A DNA stretch of 64,000 nt from JAUWKC01 sp035527845 (lineage in GTDB: Bacteria > Planctomycetota > Phycisphaerae > Sedimentisphaerales > Anaerobacaceae), in contig DATKZT010000007.1 of the NCBI GenBank assembly GCA_035527845.1, positions 1-64,000 of the forward strand, written 5' to 3'. The notes beneath the pieces are model-generated. The model was not told the origin of the DNA. It saw nothing but the letters and a program-made list of their open reading frames with translations, and did not search any database. Of this stretch, positions 63,001 through 64,000 are shown in pieces (the stretch's first letter is position 1; each line of letters begins with the position of its first letter). A program made the position numbers and the translations under genes.

Positions 63001-64000
63001 TTCACGGGCTCCGCGGGCATGGTCATAGACGGTCAGCAGGTGTACGGGATGTTCGCGGCCCTGTCGTATGACGAGTGTCAAACCTGGCCGATCAGGAAGC
63101 TGCTCACCGCCGGCGGCCCCGCACAGGAGTGGGATGGGGGCGGCAATACGCACTGGTTCGTTATGGATGAAACCCACGCCGAACCGAAGGGGTATCTGGC
63201 GTGCATTCAGACGCCCGACGGTGTGATACAGTTGATTTCAAGCGCCCTGCATTACCGCTTCAATCTCGCGTGGCTCGAACACAAAGACTTTCTTTTAGTG
63301 GATGATTTCGAAGGCTACACGGACATCGGCGGCAGCAACCCCATATACAACACCTGGCAGGACAGTAACTCGGATCCGAGTAACGGTGCGCAAATCGCGC
63401 TCGAAACGGGGATTGCCCGCGGCGCCAAGGCGATGAGGATTGAGTACGACGGCTCATCGGCCTATTGTCAGACGAGCAGAAATTGTGTGGGCCGGGACTG
63501 GACCGACAAGGACAGCAAGGCGCTGTCGTTGTGGTTTTACGGCCAGCCTGACAATAACGCCGACGACCACATGTACGTGGTGCTGAAAGACACAAACGGC
63601 GTCGGTGAAACCGTGACATACGACGGCGAGCCAAATGACGTGCAGCAAGAAAACTGGCACGAATGGAACGTTGATCTGGAGGACTTCAATAGCGCCGGCG
63701 TGGACTTGACGGATGTAAACACCATCGCCATTGGGATAAACAGCAGTTCCTATGGTATGCTGTATGTGGACGACATAAGGCTGTATCCGCCCCGATGCCT
63801 TGCCGAGTTCGGACCGGTCGGCGATGTCACCGGTGACTGTGTTGTCAACAACGATGACCTTGGCGAAATGGCGGCGGTATGGCTCGAGAGCGAGGGGCTT
63901 GCTTCGGGAGTTAACCCCGACCCCAACGGGTTGCGGCTGTGGTATAGGTTCGATGAAAGCAGCGGCTACGCGGTCCTCGACTCCTCCGGACGCGGATACA
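60031..64000 (+). CDS. Giant exported LamG / FGE-fold / sialidase-type protein (partial)
   Basis: The frame stays open to the window end (1323 codons visible). GGAGGAAAGG supports a GTG start at 60031; an ATG at 60007 is an alternative. A signal peptide (ARKAVLAWFALVVSLTACAG) leads to a LamG-like domain (about 35-280), two Fn3-like modules with YYWRIDEVND and YYWRVDEVSD, and an FGE/SUMF1-fold domain (about 475-703; FVRIEPGSFVMGS, LPTEAEWEYACRAG, MHGNVEEWCYDWY). The last lacks the Cys pair of active FGE. A sialidase propeller (about 737-1085) shows Asp-box-like STDNGVTW, SYDDGWTW and SSDMGLTW. A carbohydrate-binding-like domain, a dockerin-like motif (GDVTGDCVVNNDDL) and a second LamG start follow. 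Confidence 0.88.
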   Translation, partial: MSGAVSFPRSPIPARKAVLAWFALVVSLTACAGADTLFHWRFDGPFGQTLAYETDIAGGVTVRRFEDSGLGGGSPYDIRYGVPNPWYNVSGTSADFLNDPLDNDPGVGLFAADQGVNGPLDLSTLSEVTIEAFVCPYALRQSVIIRKYSGSGYDGVYYIDTRPDGEFGVRLAGNGEDTGDSGAVCNDLTYEENEWYHVALVWNGSAIRFYVNGVQSQDLSGSSEVAFSGPIGDSDRALGIGCIVRDNLEPPGNSGQFFCGRIDEIRITDQVWYPSEFCCDTTLAREPRPDNYAQDVHPATELRWSPGDDASSHDVYFGTDFDDVNDGAGGTFIGNQEPNIFDPCGLLELGVTYYWRIDEVNDTAVKGHVWRFTVADGKASNPSPAPGDASVPSDANLIWTPGVAASHHDVYLGTNFDDVNDAADPNTYPGRGRLDANSYNPPGDLALNVTYYWRVDEVSDTTFVKGDVWSFTVGEILTNSLGMEFVRIEPGSFVMGSEDGDFDEVPVHNAAVSQPFYMSRYEVTNAQYEQFNPSHALIDHRGFSHQPGEAVIFVSWEDANAFCDWLSQAEGLPYRLPTEAEWEYACRAGTTTKYYTGDTLPGEYENHQEETWGPYPVPLFVGQTSANPWGLYDMHGNVEEWCYDWYGPYEAGAQIDPVGRVDGDFRVSRGGSHSTEVYYLRSANRMGTLPQDKHWMIGFRPVIGAPPITEPLPEPGPQLYQIDVNQAVPPDINDGPDPNVPYFDGPRTYVKIPPGSEGPLFSNHNHDPGFTQCPNGDLLAIWYTCMREPGRELAVAISRLRYGQNEWEAASPFWDGPDRNDHCPAMWTDETGKIYQFAGLADAATWGGLAIITRTSTDNGVTWSKARVIAPEHTYEHMPVESVFRASDGAILLPLDKNPGSHVLLSYDDGWTWSEPGGRIYGIHAGVVQLSDTRLLALGRGDDIDGRMPQSVSSDMGLTWTYSASEFPPIGGGQRLILQRLREGPILFISFTGSAGMVIDGQQVYGMFAALSYDECQTWPIRKLLTAGGPAQEWDGGGNTHWFVMDETHAEPKGYLACIQTPDGVIQLISSALHYRFNLAWLEHKDFLLVDDFEGYTDIGGSNPIYNTWQDSNSDPSNGAQIALETGIARGAKAMRIEYDGSSAYCQTSRNCVGRDWTDKDSKALSLWFYGQPDNNADDHMYVVLKDTNGVGETVTYDGEPNDVQQENWHEWNVDLEDFNSAGVDLTDVNTIAIGINSSSYGMLYVDDIRLYPPRCLAEFGPVGDVTGDCVVNNDDLGEMAAVWLESEGLASGVNPDPNGLRLWYRFDESSGYAVLDSSGRGY

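Overview
The window looks like a chromosomal segment of a Planctomycetota bacterium, most likely a Phycisphaerae-type lineage. The reasons are protein architecture and content: extracellular HAF/beta-helix proteins with dockerin-like tails, LamG/FGE-fold/sialidase giants, H-X9-DG pilin-like modules, ECF sigma/anti-sigma pairs, M56 (BlaR1-like) peptidases with very large extracytoplasmic parts, and TPR-fused membrane proteins. This assignment is inference; there is no rRNA or other taxonomic marker in the window.

Region 1 (1-15017) is a type IV pilus / type II secretion-like locus, all on the + strand. It holds the end of a PilB/GspE ATPase, a PilC/GspF platform protein, two near-duplicate major pilins, a three-gene minor-pilin cassette that is tandemly duplicated (with a third copy of its last gene), PilM, PilN and PilO homologues, a ParA-type ATPase, a PilP/GspC-like inner-membrane connector and a secretin. 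The run ends at a strong intrinsic terminator (14975-15017).

Region 2 (15018-22031) has a decayed MscS C-terminus, two 179-bp MITE-like repeats flanking a small DUF4405 membrane protein, and two large membrane proteins with C-terminal TPR arrays: a spermidine-synthase-like protein and a GT-C-like glycosyltransferase. Between those two is a promoter-hairpin-terminator unit that looks like an unannotated small RNA. Region 3 (22074-27438) has an ECF sigma / anti-sigma pair on the - strand, repeat-rich intergenic DNA, a broken beta-helix gene end, and a membrane-anchored protein of unknown function.

Region 4 (27439-42464) is a signalling island: a short M56 peptidase, a BlaI/MecI repressor whose promoter carries two inverted-repeat operators, and, overlapping the repressor by ATGA, a single 3710-residue M56 peptidase with a roughly 3300-residue extracytoplasmic part made of carboxypeptidase-regulatory-like, HEAT-like and repeated Ig-like modules. 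A secreted HEAT protein follows. This is the best candidate here for an undescribed system.

Region 5 (42543-54583) contains carbohydrate and housekeeping genes: GH31, GH130, an MsbA-like ABC exporter with a PDZ-like insert, a metallo-beta-lactamase-fold hydrolase, an EamA transporter, a C25 (gingipain-like) protease, YmdB and RNase Y. Region 6 (54584-64000) is an extracellular-protein region: a frameshifted beta-helix pseudogene that still has its own promoter and terminator, a HAF-repeat/beta-helix/dockerin-like protein, and the start of a very large LamG/FGE-fold/sialidase protein that runs off the window.
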